NCBI RefSeq assembly: GCF_003122085.1
Contig: NZ_QEXV01000004.1
Location: forward strand, 62,001 to 126,000
Length of the DNA: 64,000 bases
Reading direction: 5' to 3'
DNA from: Marinicauda salina
Lineage (GTDB): Bacteria > Pseudomonadota > Alphaproteobacteria > Caulobacterales > Maricaulaceae
Positions 8,372 through 18,665 of this stretch are shown in pieces; position 1 is the first letter of the stretch; each line of letters starts with the position of its first letter. Both the position numbers and the translations under genes were made by a program. The notes beneath the pieces were generated by a model. The model was given only the letters and a program-made list of their open reading frames with translations. It had not been told where the DNA came from and made no database searches.

Positions 8372-9766
8372 TCACGCCGACGGCCCGATCATCTTCTCCG
8401 GACGCACCACCTCGTCGAACTCGGCCTCGGTGACGAAGCCGAGCTTCACCGCCTCCTCGCGCAGCGTCGTGCCGTTGGCGTGGGCGGTCTTGGCCACGGT
8501 GGTGGCGTTGTCGTAGCCGATCTTCGGCGCCAGCGCGGTCACCAGCATGAGCGAGCGCTCGAGGAGCTCCGAGATCCGGGCCTCGTCGGCCTCGATCCCC
8601 TCGACGCAGTTCTGCGCGAAGCTCACCGAGGCGTCGGCGATCAGCCTGATCGACATCAGCACGTTGTGGATGATCACCGGCTTGAAGACGTTGAGCTCGA
8701 ACTGGCCCTGGGACCCGGCGAAGCTCACCGCCGTGTTGTTGCCCATCACCTGCGTGCAGGCCATCGTCAGCGCCTCGTTCTGGGTCGGATTGACCTTGCC
8801 CGGCATGATCGAGCTGCCGGGCTCGTTGGCGGGCAGGGCAAGTTCGCCGATGCCGCAGCGCGGGCCCGAACCCATCAGCCGGATGTCGTTGGCGATCTTG
8901 TACAGCGACACCGCCGCCGAATTGAGCGCGGCGTGGGCCTCCACGAGGGCGTCCTTGGTCGCCAGCGCCTCGAACTTGTTGTGCGCGGTCTCGAAAGGCA
9001 GGTGCGTGAACTCGGCGACCTCCTCGGCGAAACGCTTGTCGAAGCCGACCTTCGTGTTGAGCCCGGTGCCCACCGCCGTGCCGCCCTGGGCGAGCTGATG
9101 CAGCGCGGGCCGGCTCGCCTCGACGCGCCGGATGGCGTTGTCGAGCATCGCCACATAGCCGGAGAACTCCTGGCCCAGCGTGAGCGGCGTGGCATCCATG
9201 AGATGGGTGCGGCCGATCTTGATGATGTCGCGGAACGCCCTGGCCTTCTCGTCGAGGGCGTGGCGCAGCGTCTGCAGGCCGGGGATCAGCCGGTTGGCGA
9301 TCTCCTCGGCCGCGGCGATGTGCATCGCGGTCGGGAAGGTGTCGTTCGACGACTGCGCGCGATTGACGTGGTCGTTCGGGTGGACGGGGTCCTTCGAACC
9401 GACCTCGCCGCCGAGCGTCTGGATGGCCCGGTTCGCGATCACCTCGTTGGCGTTCATGTTCGACTGCGTGCCCGAGCCGGTCTGCCAGACCACCAGCGGG
9501 AAGTGATCGTCGAGCTTGTTCTCGGCGACCTCGAGGGCGGCCGCGGCGATCGCCTCGCCCAGCCTCGGCTCGATATTGTCCAGCGCCATGTTCGCCTTGG
9601 CCGCGCAGTGCTTGACGATCCCGAGCGCGCGGATCATCGGCGGGGGCATGCTCTCGCCGCTGATCCGGAAATTCTTGAGCGAACGCGCGGTCTGCGCGCC
9701 CCAGAGCTTGTCCATCGGGACCTCCAGCGGGCCGAAGGAATCGGTCTCGGTGCGCATCTCGGTCAT
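8372..9766 (-). CDS. fumC: Class II fumarate hydratase FumC
   Basis: A cytoplasmic, iron-independent fumarase that interconverts fumarate and malate in the TCA cycle as a homotetramer. The 464-residue length is standard. Visible family motifs are [15 protein letters not shown] near residue 100, [18 protein letters not shown] near 135, the catalytic-histidine segment [15 protein letters not shown] near 185, and the fumarase/aspartase signature [15 protein letters not shown] near 315. GGAG precedes the ATG at eight bases. The RusA-like gene diverges from it, with about 100 bases between them for both promoters. Confidence 0.97.
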   Translation of the reverse strand: MTEMRTETDSFGPLEVPMDKLWGAQTARSLKNFRISGESMPPPMIRALGIVKHCAAKANMALDNIEPRLGEAIAAAALEVAENKLDDHFPLVVWQTGSGTQSNMNANEVIANRAIQTLGGEVGSKDPVHPNDHVNRAQSSNDTFPTAMHIAAAEEIANRLIPGLQTLRHALDEKARAFRDIIKIGRTHLMDATPLTLGQEFSGYVAMLDNAIRRVEASRPALHQLAQGGTAVGTGLNTKVGFDKRFAEEVAEFTHLPFETAHNKFEALATKDALVEAHAALNSAAVSLYKIANDIRLMGSGPRCGIGELALPANEPGSSIMPGKVNPTQNEALTMACTQVMGNNTAVSFAGSQGQFELNVFKPVIIHNVLMSIRLIADASVSFAQNCVEGIEADEARISELLERSLMLVTALAPKIGYDNATTVAKTAHANGTTLREEAVKLGFVTEAEFDEVVRPEKMIGPSA

Positions 9767-9865
9767 CGCGAGTTCTCCACGGCCGTTTGGGCCCGCGCGC
9801 TTGCCGGAACGGGGACGCGGGCGGAGAATGAATGGATCGAATCGGCTGTGTAGCACCGGGCCGCG

Positions 9866-10258
9866 ATGGATCAAGCCGATGATCGCAACGAGGGCCTGGA
9901 CTGGGTCGGGAGAGGGCGCGTGCAGGCAGCCAACGTCAATGGATCGCTCCATCTGCGCGTCGATGCGCTGACCTCGCAGACGCGCCGCTTCAAGGTGCTC
10001 ATCGGCGAGTTCTTCCGCACCGAGTTCAAGCGCGTCCGGCCGAAATGGGGCCCCTACGAGGTGACGATCCACATCGAGCGGACCGAGCACTCGCCCGTCC
10101 ACGATGTCGACAATGTCGCCAAGGCCGTGCTCGACGCGCTCACCGGCGTCGTCTTCCACGACGACAGCCAGGTCGAACGGCTTCATGTCGAGAAGATCCG
10201 CGGCGAACGCCCCCGCGTGCGCGTGCGCGCCCGGCCGCTGGTGGATGAGGAGGCGTAG
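9866..10258 (+). CDS. RusA-family Holliday-junction endonuclease-like protein
   Basis: A protein of up to 130 residues with the RusA core [16 protein letters not shown] followed by [11 protein letters not shown]. The two aspartates of DVD and that of DDSQ match the acidic catalytic residues of RusA, a homodimeric resolvase usually borne by phages. No phage genes surround it. A GTG at 9920 with GGGAGAGGG just before it is a plausible alternative start giving 112 residues; the ATG at 9866 has no clear ribosome site. A stand-alone chromosomal role in recombination repair is an inference. It ends 26 bases before the ZntB-like gene and may share its transcript. Confidence 0.7.
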   Translation: MDQADDRNEGLDWVGRGRVQAANVNGSLHLRVDALTSQTRRFKVLIGEFFRTEFKRVRPKWGPYEVTIHIERTEHSPVHDVDNVAKAVLDALTGVVFHDDSQVERLHVEKIRGERPRVRVRARPLVDEEA

Positions 10259-10284
10259 GCTTCCGCTCAAAAGAGAAGGACGCC

Positions 10285-11295
10285 ATGGCCGCACCGCTCC
10301 TCGATCCCGTCTCGGTCTTCCGGCTCGACGGGCGCGGCGCGGCCGAGACGCTCGAGGCCGACCATCTCTTCCTGCCCGAGCACCGCGAGCCCAAGCCGGC
10401 CGCCGAGGGGCCGGGCGATGCCTTCATGTGGGCGCATCTGAACCGCGACGAACGCACGGCGCTGAACTGGCTCAAGGAGCACAGCGGGCTCGACGGCTAT
10501 GTCCAGCAGGCGTTGCTCGCTGATGACACGCGGCCGCGCTGCACCGTGCACGGCGACGGGGCCGTGGTGATCCTGCGCGGCGTCAATCTCCACGAGGGCG
10601 CCGAGCCCGAGGACATGATCTCGGTGCGCTTCTGGATCGAGGCCGACCGGGTGATCGGCGTCTGGCTGCGGCCGCTTTACGCGATCGCGGACATCATCGA
10701 CGCCATCGAGCGCGGCGTCGCGCCCGTCACCCCCGGCGACCTCATCGCCAAGCTGGCCCTGCGCCTCATCGACAGGATGGAGCCCACCGTCGCCGAACTC
10801 CACGAGGAGATCGATCACCTCGAGGAGCAATTGCTCGACGAACGCGACGGGGCGGCCTTTCACGGCGAACTCGCCGACATCCGGCGACGCGCGATCCTGC
10901 TCCGCCGCTTCATCGGCCCGCAGCGCGACGCGCTCACCACGCTGGCCATCGAGGACCTGTCCTGGCTGTCGGAGCGCGATCGCAGCCGCCTCCGCGAGGC
11001 GGGCGACCGGACGACGCGCCTGCTCGAGGAGCTGGAGGCCGCCCGCGAGCGCGCCGCCGTCGTCCATGACCAGCTTCTGGAGAAGCGCGCCGAGCAGATG
11101 AACCGCTACACGCTGGTGCTGTCGGTCGTCGCGGCGATCTTCCTGCCGCTCAGCCTTCTCACCGGGCTGCTCGGCATCAATGTCGCGGGCATTCCCGGCG
11201 CGGAGACGCCCTGGGCGTTCGCCGCGGTGACCGCGCTGATCGTGTTCCTCGGCGCGGTGGAGGTCTGGCTGTTCCGGCGTCTGAAGCTGATCTGA
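10285..11295 (+). CDS. zntB: CorA-superfamily metal transporter, ZntB-like
   Basis: A 336-residue inner-membrane transporter of the CorA superfamily. A large cytoplasmic domain with a long charged helix (about residues 160-265) is followed by two C-terminal helices. The pore motif between them reads GIN ([11 protein letters not shown]), typical of ZntB zinc transporters, rather than the GMN of magnesium-specific CorA. The tail FRRLKLI is basic, as expected for a cytosolic end. The ATG follows AGAAGGA. The ion is inferred from the GIN motif. The preceding RusA-like gene ends 26 bases upstream. Confidence 0.85.
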   Translation: MAAPLLDPVSVFRLDGRGAAETLEADHLFLPEHREPKPAAEGPGDAFMWAHLNRDERTALNWLKEHSGLDGYVQQALLADDTRPRCTVHGDGAVVILRGVNLHEGAEPEDMISVRFWIEADRVIGVWLRPLYAIADIIDAIERGVAPVTPGDLIAKLALRLIDRMEPTVAELHEEIDHLEEQLLDERDGAAFHGELADIRRRAILLRRFIGPQRDALTTLAIEDLSWLSERDRSRLREAGDRTTRLLEELEAARERAAVVHDQLLEKRAEQMNRYTLVLSVVAAIFLPLSLLTGLLGINVAGIPGAETPWAFAAVTALIVFLGAVEVWLFRRLKLI

Positions 11296-11337
11296 CGGGG
11301 CTGTCCCGACCGCGCCTTGAGCGCTATGAGACGTCTC

Positions 11338-12261
11338 ATGAAGACGCTCGTGCTTACCTCCGAAACCGGGTTCGCCCACGATCCGCCGCCCGACAATCCC
11401 GAACGGGTCGACCGGCTGCGCGCGGTGATGGCGGCGATCGAGCCGATCGATGGAATCGACCGCGCCGAGGCGCGCCCGGTCGAGCGCGAGGCGCTGCTGC
11501 GCGTCCACACCCCCGCCCACATCGAGCACATGGAGCGCTCAAGTCCCGCCGCGGGCCATGCGCAGCTCGCCTGGGACACGCATATGAGTCCGGGCTCGCT
11601 GGAGGCCGCGCGGGCGGCCGCCGGCGCGGCGGTCCAGGCCGTGGACGCCGTGATCGACGGGACCGCCGAGGCCGCGTTCTGCGCCTGCCGTCCGCCCGGC
11701 CACCACGCCGAGCCGGACCAGGCGATGGGCTTCTGCCTGTTCAACAGCGTCGCCGTGGCGGCCAAGCACGCCGTCGACGCGCGCGGGCTGAAGCGCGTCG
11801 CGATCGTCGATTTCGACGTCCATCACGGCAACGGCACGCAGACCGTCGCCGCGTCCGATCCGCGCCTCTTCTTCGCCTCGATCCACCAGGGCTGGATCTA
11901 TCCCGGCACCGGCGCGGCGCACGAGACCGGCGCGCACGACAATATCGTCAACGTCCCCGTGCCCGGCGGGACGGCGGGGCCGGCCTGGCGCGAAGCGATC
12001 GAGACGGCGATCCTGCCGCGGGTCGCCGCCTTCGCGCCGGACATCCTGCTTGTCTCGGCGGGCTTCGACGCCCACGCCGCCGATCCGCTCGCCGGGCTCG
12101 CGCTGACCGAGGAAGACTTCGCGTGGGTCGGCCGGCGCCTGGCCGAAACCGCGCGCGCGCGCGCCGGCTCGCGCCTTGTCTGCGTGCTTGAGGGCGGATA
12201 CGACTGCCCGGCGCTGGAAGCCTCGGTCCGGGGATTCGTGCGCGCGCTGCAGGCGGCCTGA
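11338..12261 (+). CDS. Histone deacetylase-like (class II, AcuC-type) amidohydrolase
   Basis: A zinc-dependent deacetylase of the arginase/deacetylase fold. All catalytic elements are present: the tandem histidines in RPPGHHAEP (about residue 120), the metal ligands of DFDVHHGNGTQ (about 160), SAGFDAHAADPLAG (about 240) and the glycine-tyrosine loop LEGGYDC near the end. Bacterial relatives deacetylate polyamines, acetoin-pathway enzymes or other small substrates; the substrate here is not deducible. I start at the ATG before KTLVLTS, giving 307 residues; an ATG four codons upstream is also possible. Confidence 0.9.
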   Translation: MKTLVLTSETGFAHDPPPDNPERVDRLRAVMAAIEPIDGIDRAEARPVEREALLRVHTPAHIEHMERSSPAAGHAQLAWDTHMSPGSLEAARAAAGAAVQAVDAVIDGTAEAAFCACRPPGHHAEPDQAMGFCLFNSVAVAAKHAVDARGLKRVAIVDFDVHHGNGTQTVAASDPRLFFASIHQGWIYPGTGAAHETGAHDNIVNVPVPGGTAGPAWREAIETAILPRVAAFAPDILLVSAGFDAHAADPLAGLALTEEDFAWVGRRLAETARARAGSRLVCVLEGGYDCPALEASVRGFVRALQAA

Positions 12262-12310
12262 CCGGGCCGGCCGCCGACGGCGCTCCCCTCATCTCCGCCC
12301 GCGAGCCGCC

Positions 12311-12913
12311 ATGACGGATATGCGCCGCCAAGACACGCCGGGCTTCATCACCATCGTCCGCCATGGCGAGCCCGATGCCGACCGGCGCCAGCGCGTCGAC
12401 TGGCGCGGCTACGAGCGCTGGTGGGCCGATTACGAGGAGCGCGGCCTGCGCGACGGCCAGGCGCCGCCGCCCGCGCTACTGGCCCAGGCCGAGCAGGCGG
12501 TCCATCTCTTCTCCTCGCCCGCGCCGCGCGCGCTCGAGACCGCCCAGGCCTGCGCCGGCGGCAAGCCGATCGAGGTCGATTCCGTCTTCGTCGAGGCCGC
12601 GCTGCCCCCGCCGCCCTTCCCCGGCAGGATGTCGGCGCGCACCTGGGGCGTGCCGGCGCGCTGCGCCTGGTGGCTCGGCTTCGCCCGCGGCAAGGAGAGT
12701 CGCGGCCAGGCCGAGCGCCGCGCCGCGCAGGCCGCCGACCGGCTCGTCGAGGCCGCCCGCACCGGCCCGGTCATGCTGTTCGCCCACGGCTGGTTCAACC
12801 GGATGCTGCGCCCCGCGTTGAAGCGCCGCGGCTACGCCTGCGTGCGCGACGGCGGCGACGTCTACTGGTCGTGGCGGCGCTACGAGCCGAAGGCCGCCGC
12901 GCGCGGCGGTTGA
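12311..12913 (+). CDS. Histidine phosphatase superfamily protein
   Basis: A 200-residue protein of the phosphoglycerate-mutase-like (histidine phosphatase) superfamily. The phosphohistidine motif is VRHGEPD near residue 17, a core arginine lies in SSPAPRALETA, and the second catalytic histidine is in FAHGWFNR near residue 158. The insert between the two differs from the mutases themselves, so a small-molecule or protein phosphatase role is more likely than a glycolytic one. It sits between the deacetylase gene and xseB on the same strand. Its substrate is unknown. Confidence 0.78.
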   Translation: MTDMRRQDTPGFITIVRHGEPDADRRQRVDWRGYERWWADYEERGLRDGQAPPPALLAQAEQAVHLFSSPAPRALETAQACAGGKPIEVDSVFVEAALPPPPFPGRMSARTWGVPARCAWWLGFARGKESRGQAERRAAQAADRLVEAARTGPVMLFAHGWFNRMLRPALKRRGYACVRDGGDVYWSWRRYEPKAAARGG

Positions 12914-12970
12914 TCGCGCCGGGTTTCGGCGCTTGTCTGTTCGCCCTGCAACCACCGACCGGAGCGCCCC

Positions 12971-13222
12971 ATGGCCGAGGACGCCAACGCCGATATCGCC
13001 AAGATGAGCTTCGAGGCCGCGCTCGAGGAGCTCGAGCGCATCGTCGAGCAGCTGGAGCGCGGCGAGGTCGAGCTCGAGAAGTCGATCGCCATCTACGAGC
13101 GCGGCGCGGCGCTGAAGGCCCATTGCGAGAAGCGGCTCAAGGACGCCCAGCTCAAGGTCGACAAGATCGTGCTCGGTCCCGACGGCGAGGCGAAGACCGA
13201 GCCCGCCGACCTGGAGCGGTGA
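12971..13222 (+). CDS. xseB: Exodeoxyribonuclease VII small subunit XseB
   Basis: The small subunit of exonuclease VII, a complex of one XseA with several XseB that degrades single-stranded DNA from both ends. The 83-residue protein is almost wholly helical with the family core [33 protein letters not shown]. The large subunit xseA is not in the window. As in many proteobacteria it heads an isoprenoid block with ispA and dxs. It is followed after four bases by the csaA-like gene. Confidence 0.95.
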   Translation: MAEDANADIAKMSFEAALEELERIVEQLERGEVELEKSIAIYERGAALKAHCEKRLKDAQLKVDKIVLGPDGEAKTEPADLER

Positions 13223-13226
13223 GGCG

Positions 13227-13586
13227 ATGACGCCGGACGACCCGCCCGCCGAGGAGATCGATCCAGAGATCTTCTTTCGCGCTGATATCCGTTTGGGAAC
13301 CATTATCGACGCGCAGCCCTTCCCGGAGGCGCGCAAGCCGGCCTACAAGCTCCAGGTGGATTTCGGGCCCGGCGTCGGCGTGAAGAAGAGCTCCGCGCAG
13401 ATCACCGACCGCTACGGCCTCGAGGACCTGCCGGGCCGGCGCGTGCTCGCAGTGGTCAATTTCCCGCCGCGCCAGATCGGGCCGGCCCGTTCCGAGGTGC
13501 TGGTGCTCGGCGTCCACGACGCCGACGGCGCGGTCCTGCTGCTGGGCGCGGACGGCGATGCGCCCGACGGCGCGCGCGTGTCCTGA
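13227..13586 (+). CDS. csaA: CsaA-like tRNA-binding-domain protein
   Basis: A 119-residue stand-alone EMAP-II-like tRNA-binding domain (OB fold), with FFRADIRLGTIIDAQPFPEARKPAYKL as the first strands and DLPGRRVLAVVNFPPRQIG in the middle, as in CsaA and the C-terminal domain of methionyl-tRNA synthetase. CsaA has been described as a secretion-related chaperone and as a tRNA-binding dimer. The gene lies four bases after xseB and 27 before ispA, so it is cotranscribed with them, but a link to isoprenoid synthesis is not evident. Confidence 0.85.
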   Translation: MTPDDPPAEEIDPEIFFRADIRLGTIIDAQPFPEARKPAYKLQVDFGPGVGVKKSSAQITDRYGLEDLPGRRVLAVVNFPPRQIGPARSEVLVLGVHDADGAVLLLGADGDAPDGARVS

Positions 13587-13613
13587 ACCGCGGAAGGAGC
13601 CGGAAACCGGCCG

Positions 13614-14501
13614 ATGCCCGACCTGATGACCACGATCGAGGAGACCGCCGACCGCGTGACGGTCGCGCTGGACGCGCTGCTGCCGTCGCGCGAGGGGCCG
13701 GAAGAGCGGCTGATCTCGGCGATGCGCTACGCCGCGCTCGGTCCGGGCAAGCGCATCCGGCCGTTTCTCGTCACCCAGTGCGGCTCGCTGCTCGGCGCGT
13801 CCCAGCGCGGACTGTTGCGGACCGCCTGCGCGGTCGAGTGCATCCACGCCTACTCGCTCATCCACGACGACCTGCCGTGCATGGACGACGACAACATGCG
13901 CCGCGGCCGACCCACCGTGCACCGGGCCTATGACGAGGCCACCGCCGTGCTCGCCGGCGACGCGCTGCAGGCGAGCGCCTACGAGATCCTGGCCGGCGTG
14001 GACACGCACCCCTCCGGCGTGGTGCGGTCGCTGCTCATCCAGCGGCTGGCCGAGGCCGCCGGCGCGCGCGGCATGGTCGGCGGGCAGATGATCGACATGG
14101 CCGCGGCGGGTCACGACGAGGACATCGGGCTGATCACCCGGCTGCAGCGCATGAAGACCGGCGCGCTGATCTCGTTCTCCGCCGAGGCGCCGGTCATTCT
14201 CGCCGAGGCCGGCGAGGAGGCGCGGATCGCGCTGGACGGCTACGCCCACGATCTCGGCCTGATCTACCAGATCGTCGACGATCTGCTGGACGCCGAGGGC
14301 GCCGAGGACGAGACCGGCAAGGCCGTCGGCAAGGACGCCGGTCAAGGAAAGGCCACCTTCGTGTCCATTCTCGGCGCGGACGGCGCGCGGGATCGCGCGC
14401 AGCGCCTGGCCGAACAGGCCAAGGCGCACCTCGCCGGGTTCGGCGAGGAGGCCGATCTGCTGCGCGGCGTCGTCGACTATGTATTGGATCGCCGGTCGTG
14501 A
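13614..14501 (+). CDS. ispA: Polyprenyl (farnesyl/geranyl) diphosphate synthase IspA
   Basis: A cytoplasmic E-isoprenyl diphosphate synthase condensing IPP with allylic diphosphates. The 295 residues contain the lysine/arginine patch GPGKRIRPF (near 46), the first aspartate-rich motif DDLPCMDDD with two residues inserted as in bacterial farnesyl synthases, RRGRPTVH, and the second Asp-rich segment IVDDLLDAEG with GKDAGQGKATF. Chain length (C15 versus C20) is inferred from the inserted residues of the first motif. It precedes dxs by 40 bases, so precursor supply and elongation are coregulated. Confidence 0.93.
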   Translation: MPDLMTTIEETADRVTVALDALLPSREGPEERLISAMRYAALGPGKRIRPFLVTQCGSLLGASQRGLLRTACAVECIHAYSLIHDDLPCMDDDNMRRGRPTVHRAYDEATAVLAGDALQASAYEILAGVDTHPSGVVRSLLIQRLAEAAGARGMVGGQMIDMAAAGHDEDIGLITRLQRMKTGALISFSAEAPVILAEAGEEARIALDGYAHDLGLIYQIVDDLLDAEGAEDETGKAVGKDAGQGKATFVSILGADGARDRAQRLAEQAKAHLAGFGEEADLLRGVVDYVLDRRS

Positions 14502-14541
14502 TGGCTAAATTCAGTTAGGACGACCCATTTCCGGAGCCCGA

Positions 14542-16449
14542 ATGCCCGAGACGCCCCACCTCGACCAGATCCACATCCCCGCGGATCTGAAGAATCGCGA
14601 TCTCGACTTCCTCAAGTCGGTCGCCGACGAGCTGCGCGCCGAGACGATCGACGCCGTCTCGGTCACCGGCGGCCATCTCGGCGCCGGGCTCGGCGTCGTC
14701 GAGCTCACCGTGGCGCTGCACCACGTCTTCGACACGCCCGACGACGTGCTGGTCTGGGATGTCGGCCACCAGTGCTATCCCCACAAGATCCTCACCGGCC
14801 GGCGCGACCGCATCCGCACGCTGCGCCAGGGCGGCGGGCTGTCGGGCTTCACCAAGCGCTCGGAAAGCGAATACGACCCGTTCGGCGCGGCCCACGCCTC
14901 GACCTCGATCTCGGCTGCGCTCGGCTTCGCCGTGGCGCGCGACCTCAAGGGCGAGGACGAGCGCAAGGTCATCGCCGTCATCGGCGACGGCGCGATGAGC
15001 GCTGGCATGGCCTACGAGGCGATGAACAACGCCGGGGCGATGAAGAAGAATCTCATCGTCATCCTCAACGACAACGACATGTCGATCGCCCCGCCGGTCG
15101 GCGCGATGAGCCACTATTTCGCCCGCCAGGTCTCGTCGAAGAGCTACCAGGACATCCGCAAGCTGGGCAAAGGCGTCGCCCGCGCGCTGGGCGTCGAGGA
15201 CGCCGCGCGCAAGGCCGAGGAGTATCTGCGCGGCATGGCGATGGGCGGCACGCTCTTCGAGGAGATGGGCTTCCGCTATATCGGCCCGATCGACGGCCAC
15301 AAGCTCGACCAGCTGGTGCCGGTTCTCAGGAATGTGCGCGATTACGACGAGGGCCCGGTCCTCATCCATTGCGTCACGCAGAAGGGCAAGGGCTACGAGC
15401 CCGCCGAGGCCGCCGCCGACAAGTATCACGGCGTCGCCAAGTTCGACGTCGTCACCGGCGAGCAGCAGAAGAAGAAGCCCGGCGCGCCGAGCTACACGTC
15501 GGTCTTCGCCAAATCGCTCATCGCCGAGGCGGAGACCGACGAGTCCATCGTCGCCATCACCGCGGCGATGCCCGGCGGCACCGGCGTCGACAAGTTCGCC
15601 GAGCGCTTTCCCGACCGCGCCTTCGACGTCGGCATCGCCGAGCAGCACGCGGTGACCTTCGCCGCCGGGCTGGCCGCCGAGGGCATGAAGCCGTACGCGG
15701 CGATCTACTCGACCTTCCTGCAGCGCGGCTATGACCAGGTCGTCCACGACGTGGCGATCCAGAAGCTGCCCGTGCGCTTCGCCATCGACCGCGCCGGGCT
15801 GGTCGGCGCCGACGGCCAGACCCACGCCGGCAGTTTCGACGTCGGCTATCTCGGCATGCTGCCGGGCATGGTGGTGATGGCGGCGTCCGACGAGGCCGAG
15901 CTCGCCCGCATGGTGAAGACCTTGACGCTGATCGACGACGGTCCCTCGGCCTTCCGCTATCCGCGCGGCGAGGGGACGGGCGTGGAGATCCCCGACAACC
16001 CCGAACCGCTCGAGATCGGCAAGGGCCGCATCGTGCGCGAGGGAACCGCCGTGGCGATCCTGTCGCTGGGCGGACGGCTGCAGGAGAGCCTCAAGGCCGC
16101 TGACGATCTCGGCGCGCGGGGGCTGTCGACGACGGTCGCCGACGCCCGCTTCGCCAAGCCGCTCGACGAGGACATGATCCTGCGTCTGGCCCGCGAGCAC
16201 GAGGTGCTGATCACGATCGAGGAGGGCGCGCGCGGCGGCTTCGGCGCCTTCGTCCTGCACATGCTCGCCGAGAAGGGCGCGCTCGATGCGGGGCTGAAGA
16301 TCCGCACCATGACGCTGCCCGACGTCTTCCAGGACCAGGACAGCCCCTACGCCATGTACGAGGCCGCCGGCCTCAACGCCAAGCATGTCGTCGCCACGGC
16401 GCTCGAGGCGCTCGGCCGCGACGCGGAGGCGGCCAAGGCGCTGGCGTGA
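14542..16449 (+). CDS. dxs: 1-deoxy-D-xylulose-5-phosphate synthase Dxs
   Basis: A thiamine-diphosphate enzyme that condenses pyruvate with glyceraldehyde-3-phosphate, the first step of the MEP isoprenoid pathway and also a source for thiamine and pyridoxal synthesis. The 635-residue length is standard. Seen are [16 protein letters not shown] with the conserved histidine near residue 75, the ThDP/Mg motif [16 protein letters not shown] near 150, the transketolase-type [14 protein letters not shown] with its catalytic glutamate near 370, and [19 protein letters not shown] precedes the ATG. It ends the xseB-csaA-ispA-dxs run. Confidence 0.98.
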   Translation: MPETPHLDQIHIPADLKNRDLDFLKSVADELRAETIDAVSVTGGHLGAGLGVVELTVALHHVFDTPDDVLVWDVGHQCYPHKILTGRRDRIRTLRQGGGLSGFTKRSESEYDPFGAAHASTSISAALGFAVARDLKGEDERKVIAVIGDGAMSAGMAYEAMNNAGAMKKNLIVILNDNDMSIAPPVGAMSHYFARQVSSKSYQDIRKLGKGVARALGVEDAARKAEEYLRGMAMGGTLFEEMGFRYIGPIDGHKLDQLVPVLRNVRDYDEGPVLIHCVTQKGKGYEPAEAAADKYHGVAKFDVVTGEQQKKKPGAPSYTSVFAKSLIAEAETDESIVAITAAMPGGTGVDKFAERFPDRAFDVGIAEQHAVTFAAGLAAEGMKPYAAIYSTFLQRGYDQVVHDVAIQKLPVRFAIDRAGLVGADGQTHAGSFDVGYLGMLPGMVVMAASDEAELARMVKTLTLIDDGPSAFRYPRGEGTGVEIPDNPEPLEIGKGRIVREGTAVAILSLGGRLQESLKAADDLGARGLSTTVADARFAKPLDEDMILRLAREHEVLITIEEGARGGFGAFVLHMLAEKGALDAGLKIRTMTLPDVFQDQDSPYAMYEAAGLNAKHVVATALEALGRDAEAAKALA

Positions 16450-16563
16450 GCGGCGTTCCGGGGCGGGTCCGCCGCCCGAATCCGCCGGCGCGCTGAATCA
16501 ACAGGCGCGCGCCGGGCGACAGGGTGCTAGTAAAGCCCCCTCGCCAGTTGTGACCTTTCCGCC

Positions 16564-18261
16564 GTGACCCAACCGACCCGATCCGCGGACGGCGCCCGGG
16601 GCGATTCCGGGCGCACCCCACGCTTTACGCCGAAGCTCTTCACCGTTCTGGGGGAGGGCTACGGTCTCGATGCGTTGCGCGCCGACGCCTTCGCCGGGCT
16701 GACCGTCGCCATCGTCGCCCTGCCGCTGTCCATGGCGATCGCCGTGGCCTCCGGGGCGACGCCCGCCCAGGGGCTGTGGACGGCGATCGTCGGCGGTCTG
16801 GTCGTCTCCGCGCTCGGCGGCAGCCGGTTTCAGATCGGCGGGCCGGCGGGCGCCTTCATCGTGCTGGTCGCCGCCTCGATGCTCGAGCACGGCCCGGCCG
16901 GCACGGCCCTGGCAGTGGGCCTGTCGGGCGTCATCCTCGCCGCGGCCGGGCTGCTGAGGCTGGGCGACTACGTCAAATACATCCCGTACCCGGTGACGGT
17001 GGGCTTCACCACCGGCATCGCGCTCATCATCGCGGCGAGCCAGGCGAGCGCCTTTCTCGGCCTGCAGCTCGAGTCCGAACCCGCGGCGCTGCCGCAGAAG
17101 CTGGCCGCGCTCGCCGGCGCGCTGGACGGCGTGTCGCCGGCCGCGGCGGCGTTGGGCCTTGCGACCGCGGCGACCATCCTCGCCTTCAAGCGCTGGCGGC
17201 CGCTCTGGCCGGGCATGCTGATCGGCGTCGCCGGGGCCTCGCTCGCCGCGGCGCTGGCGGGCCTGCCGGTCGAGACTCTCGGCACGCGCTTCGGCGGCGT
17301 GCCCGCCGGCCTGCCCCACCCGCCGCGCCTGGACCTCTCGCCGCAGGCGGTCCTCGCCGTCCTGCCGACGGCCGCCGCCTTCGCCATGCTCGGCGCGATC
17401 GAGTCGCTGCTCTCGGCCGTCGTCGCCGACGGCATGACCGGGCGGCGCCATCGCTCGAACGCAGAGCTGACCGCGCAGGGCGCGGCCAACATCGCCTCCG
17501 GCCTGATCGGCGGGATTCCGGTGACGGGCACGATCGCGCGCACCGCGACGAATGTCCGCGCCGGCGCGCATGGTCCCGTCGCCGGAATGTTGCACGCTGT
17601 CTTTCTCCTGGCCTTCGTGCTGCTGGCCGCGCCGCTGGCGGCCTATATCCCGCTCGCCGCGCTCGCCGGCGTGCTGCTCGTCGTGGCCTGGAACATGATC
17701 GAGCGTCACGCCATCGCCGCGATCGCGCAGGGCTCCGCCGAGGACACCGCCGTCTTCCTGACGACGCTGCTGCTGACGCTGTTCCGGGATCTCGGCGAGG
17801 CGATCGTCGTCGGCACGGCGCTCGGCGCGGTGCTGTTCGTCCGCCGCATGTCGCGGGCGTCGGGCGTGCGCGCGGTGACGCCGGGCGGCCGCGGCGAAGA
17901 CGCGTCTCATCCGGAGATGGACGCGTCATCCGACATCGCGGTGTTCCGGCTGAGCGGGGCCTTCTTCTTCGGCTCTGCGGCCACCATCGCCTCGATCCTC
18001 GAACGCGTCGGGGCGGACCGGACCCACCTCGTGCTGGACCTTTCCGGGGCGATGTTCGTCGACGCGACGGGCGCGCGCGCCGTGCTGGCGCTGGTCGAGA
18101 AGGCGCGGCGGCGCGGCGCGGCGGTCACGATCGCGGGCGCCGGGCCCGAGGCTCGCCGGGTGCTGCGCGCTCACGGCGTCGCCGAGGCCTGCGTCGCCTA
18201 CGCCGACGACGTCGACGCCGCGCTGGACGCGCTTCGAACGTCGGAACCGCCCGCCGCGTGA
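16564..18261 (+). CDS. SulP-family anion transporter with STAS domain
   Basis: A 565-residue inner-membrane transporter. The SulP transport domain has about 12-14 helices, with the signature FAGLTVAIVALPLSMAIA at the first helices and GGSRFQIGGPAGAFIVLVA in the ion-binding half. A cytoplasmic STAS domain spans about residues 455-560 (FRLSGAFFFGSAATI, LDLSGAMFVDATGARAV). Members carry sulfate, bicarbonate or dicarboxylates, often with Na+ or H+; the ion here is not determined. The start is GTG with only weak ribosome-site signal. It stands alone, with a convergent small membrane gene after it. Confidence 0.9.
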   Translation: MTQPTRSADGARGDSGRTPRFTPKLFTVLGEGYGLDALRADAFAGLTVAIVALPLSMAIAVASGATPAQGLWTAIVGGLVVSALGGSRFQIGGPAGAFIVLVAASMLEHGPAGTALAVGLSGVILAAAGLLRLGDYVKYIPYPVTVGFTTGIALIIAASQASAFLGLQLESEPAALPQKLAALAGALDGVSPAAAALGLATAATILAFKRWRPLWPGMLIGVAGASLAAALAGLPVETLGTRFGGVPAGLPHPPRLDLSPQAVLAVLPTAAAFAMLGAIESLLSAVVADGMTGRRHRSNAELTAQGAANIASGLIGGIPVTGTIARTATNVRAGAHGPVAGMLHAVFLLAFVLLAAPLAAYIPLAALAGVLLVVAWNMIERHAIAAIAQGSAEDTAVFLTTLLLTLFRDLGEAIVVGTALGAVLFVRRMSRASGVRAVTPGGRGEDASHPEMDASSDIAVFRLSGAFFFGSAATIASILERVGADRTHLVLDLSGAMFVDATGARAVLALVEKARRRGAAVTIAGAGPEARRVLRAHGVAEACVAYADDVDAALDALRTSEPPAA

Positions 18262-18274
18262 GGGCGGCGGGCGC

Positions 18275-18514
18275 CTAGTACGGCGGCAGGCCGGCGATGG
18301 CGAGGAAGGCGAGGCCGCGTACCACGACGGTCACGCCGATCGTCACGGCGATCCCCTTCTCGGGGACCCAGCCGGCCAGCGACCCCACGAGCGCGCACGC
18401 CGTCGAGATGACGAAAAAGCCGGTCAGGTCGAAAACGCCGAAGAGATACCAGAACGAGGCCGACATCCCGAACGAGACCAGGGCGGCGATGACGAAGTGC
18501 TGATAGAAGTTCAT
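18275..18514 (-). CDS. Small membrane protein of unknown function
   Basis: A 79-residue, almost wholly hydrophobic protein with two or three helices (HFVIAALVSFGMSASFWYL, then FFVISTACALVGSLAGWV and VTIGVTVVVRGLAFLAI). I begin it at the ATG before NFYQHF; a longer frame adds only hydrophilic residues without a match. It has no recognised domain. It converges with the SulP gene and lies about 90 bases past the cspA terminator, so it needs its own promoter in that gap. Confidence 0.5.
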   Translation of the reverse strand: MNFYQHFVIAALVSFGMSASFWYLFGVFDLTGFFVISTACALVGSLAGWVPEKGIAVTIGVTVVVRGLAFLAIAGLPPY

Positions 18515-18603
18515 CGGCGTCCCCCGGACGGTTGGTCCGCTCTGATCGCCCCGCATAAACCCATCGAACAGTTGACGCCGAGTCTGGTTAACAACAAGAA
18601 AAA

Positions 18604-18627
18604 CCCCCGGACCGTGAGGTCCGGGGG
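18604..18627 (-). terminator. Intrinsic terminator of cspA
   Basis: A perfect ten-base-pair stem, CCCCCGGACC/GGTCCGGGGG around a four-base loop. On the minus strand it is followed directly by TTTTTCTTG, the U-tract. It lies 38 bases after the cspA stop. Confidence 0.92.
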
Positions 18628-18665
18628 CTTCCGCGCCGCTTGGAGCGGCGGCGAACTCAGAACGC

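Noticed and set aside
7043-9853. Plus-strand frame of 936 codons opposite clc, the RHH gene and fumC
   Set aside because: It is antisense to well-recognised genes and passes through the repeat pair at 8222-8357.
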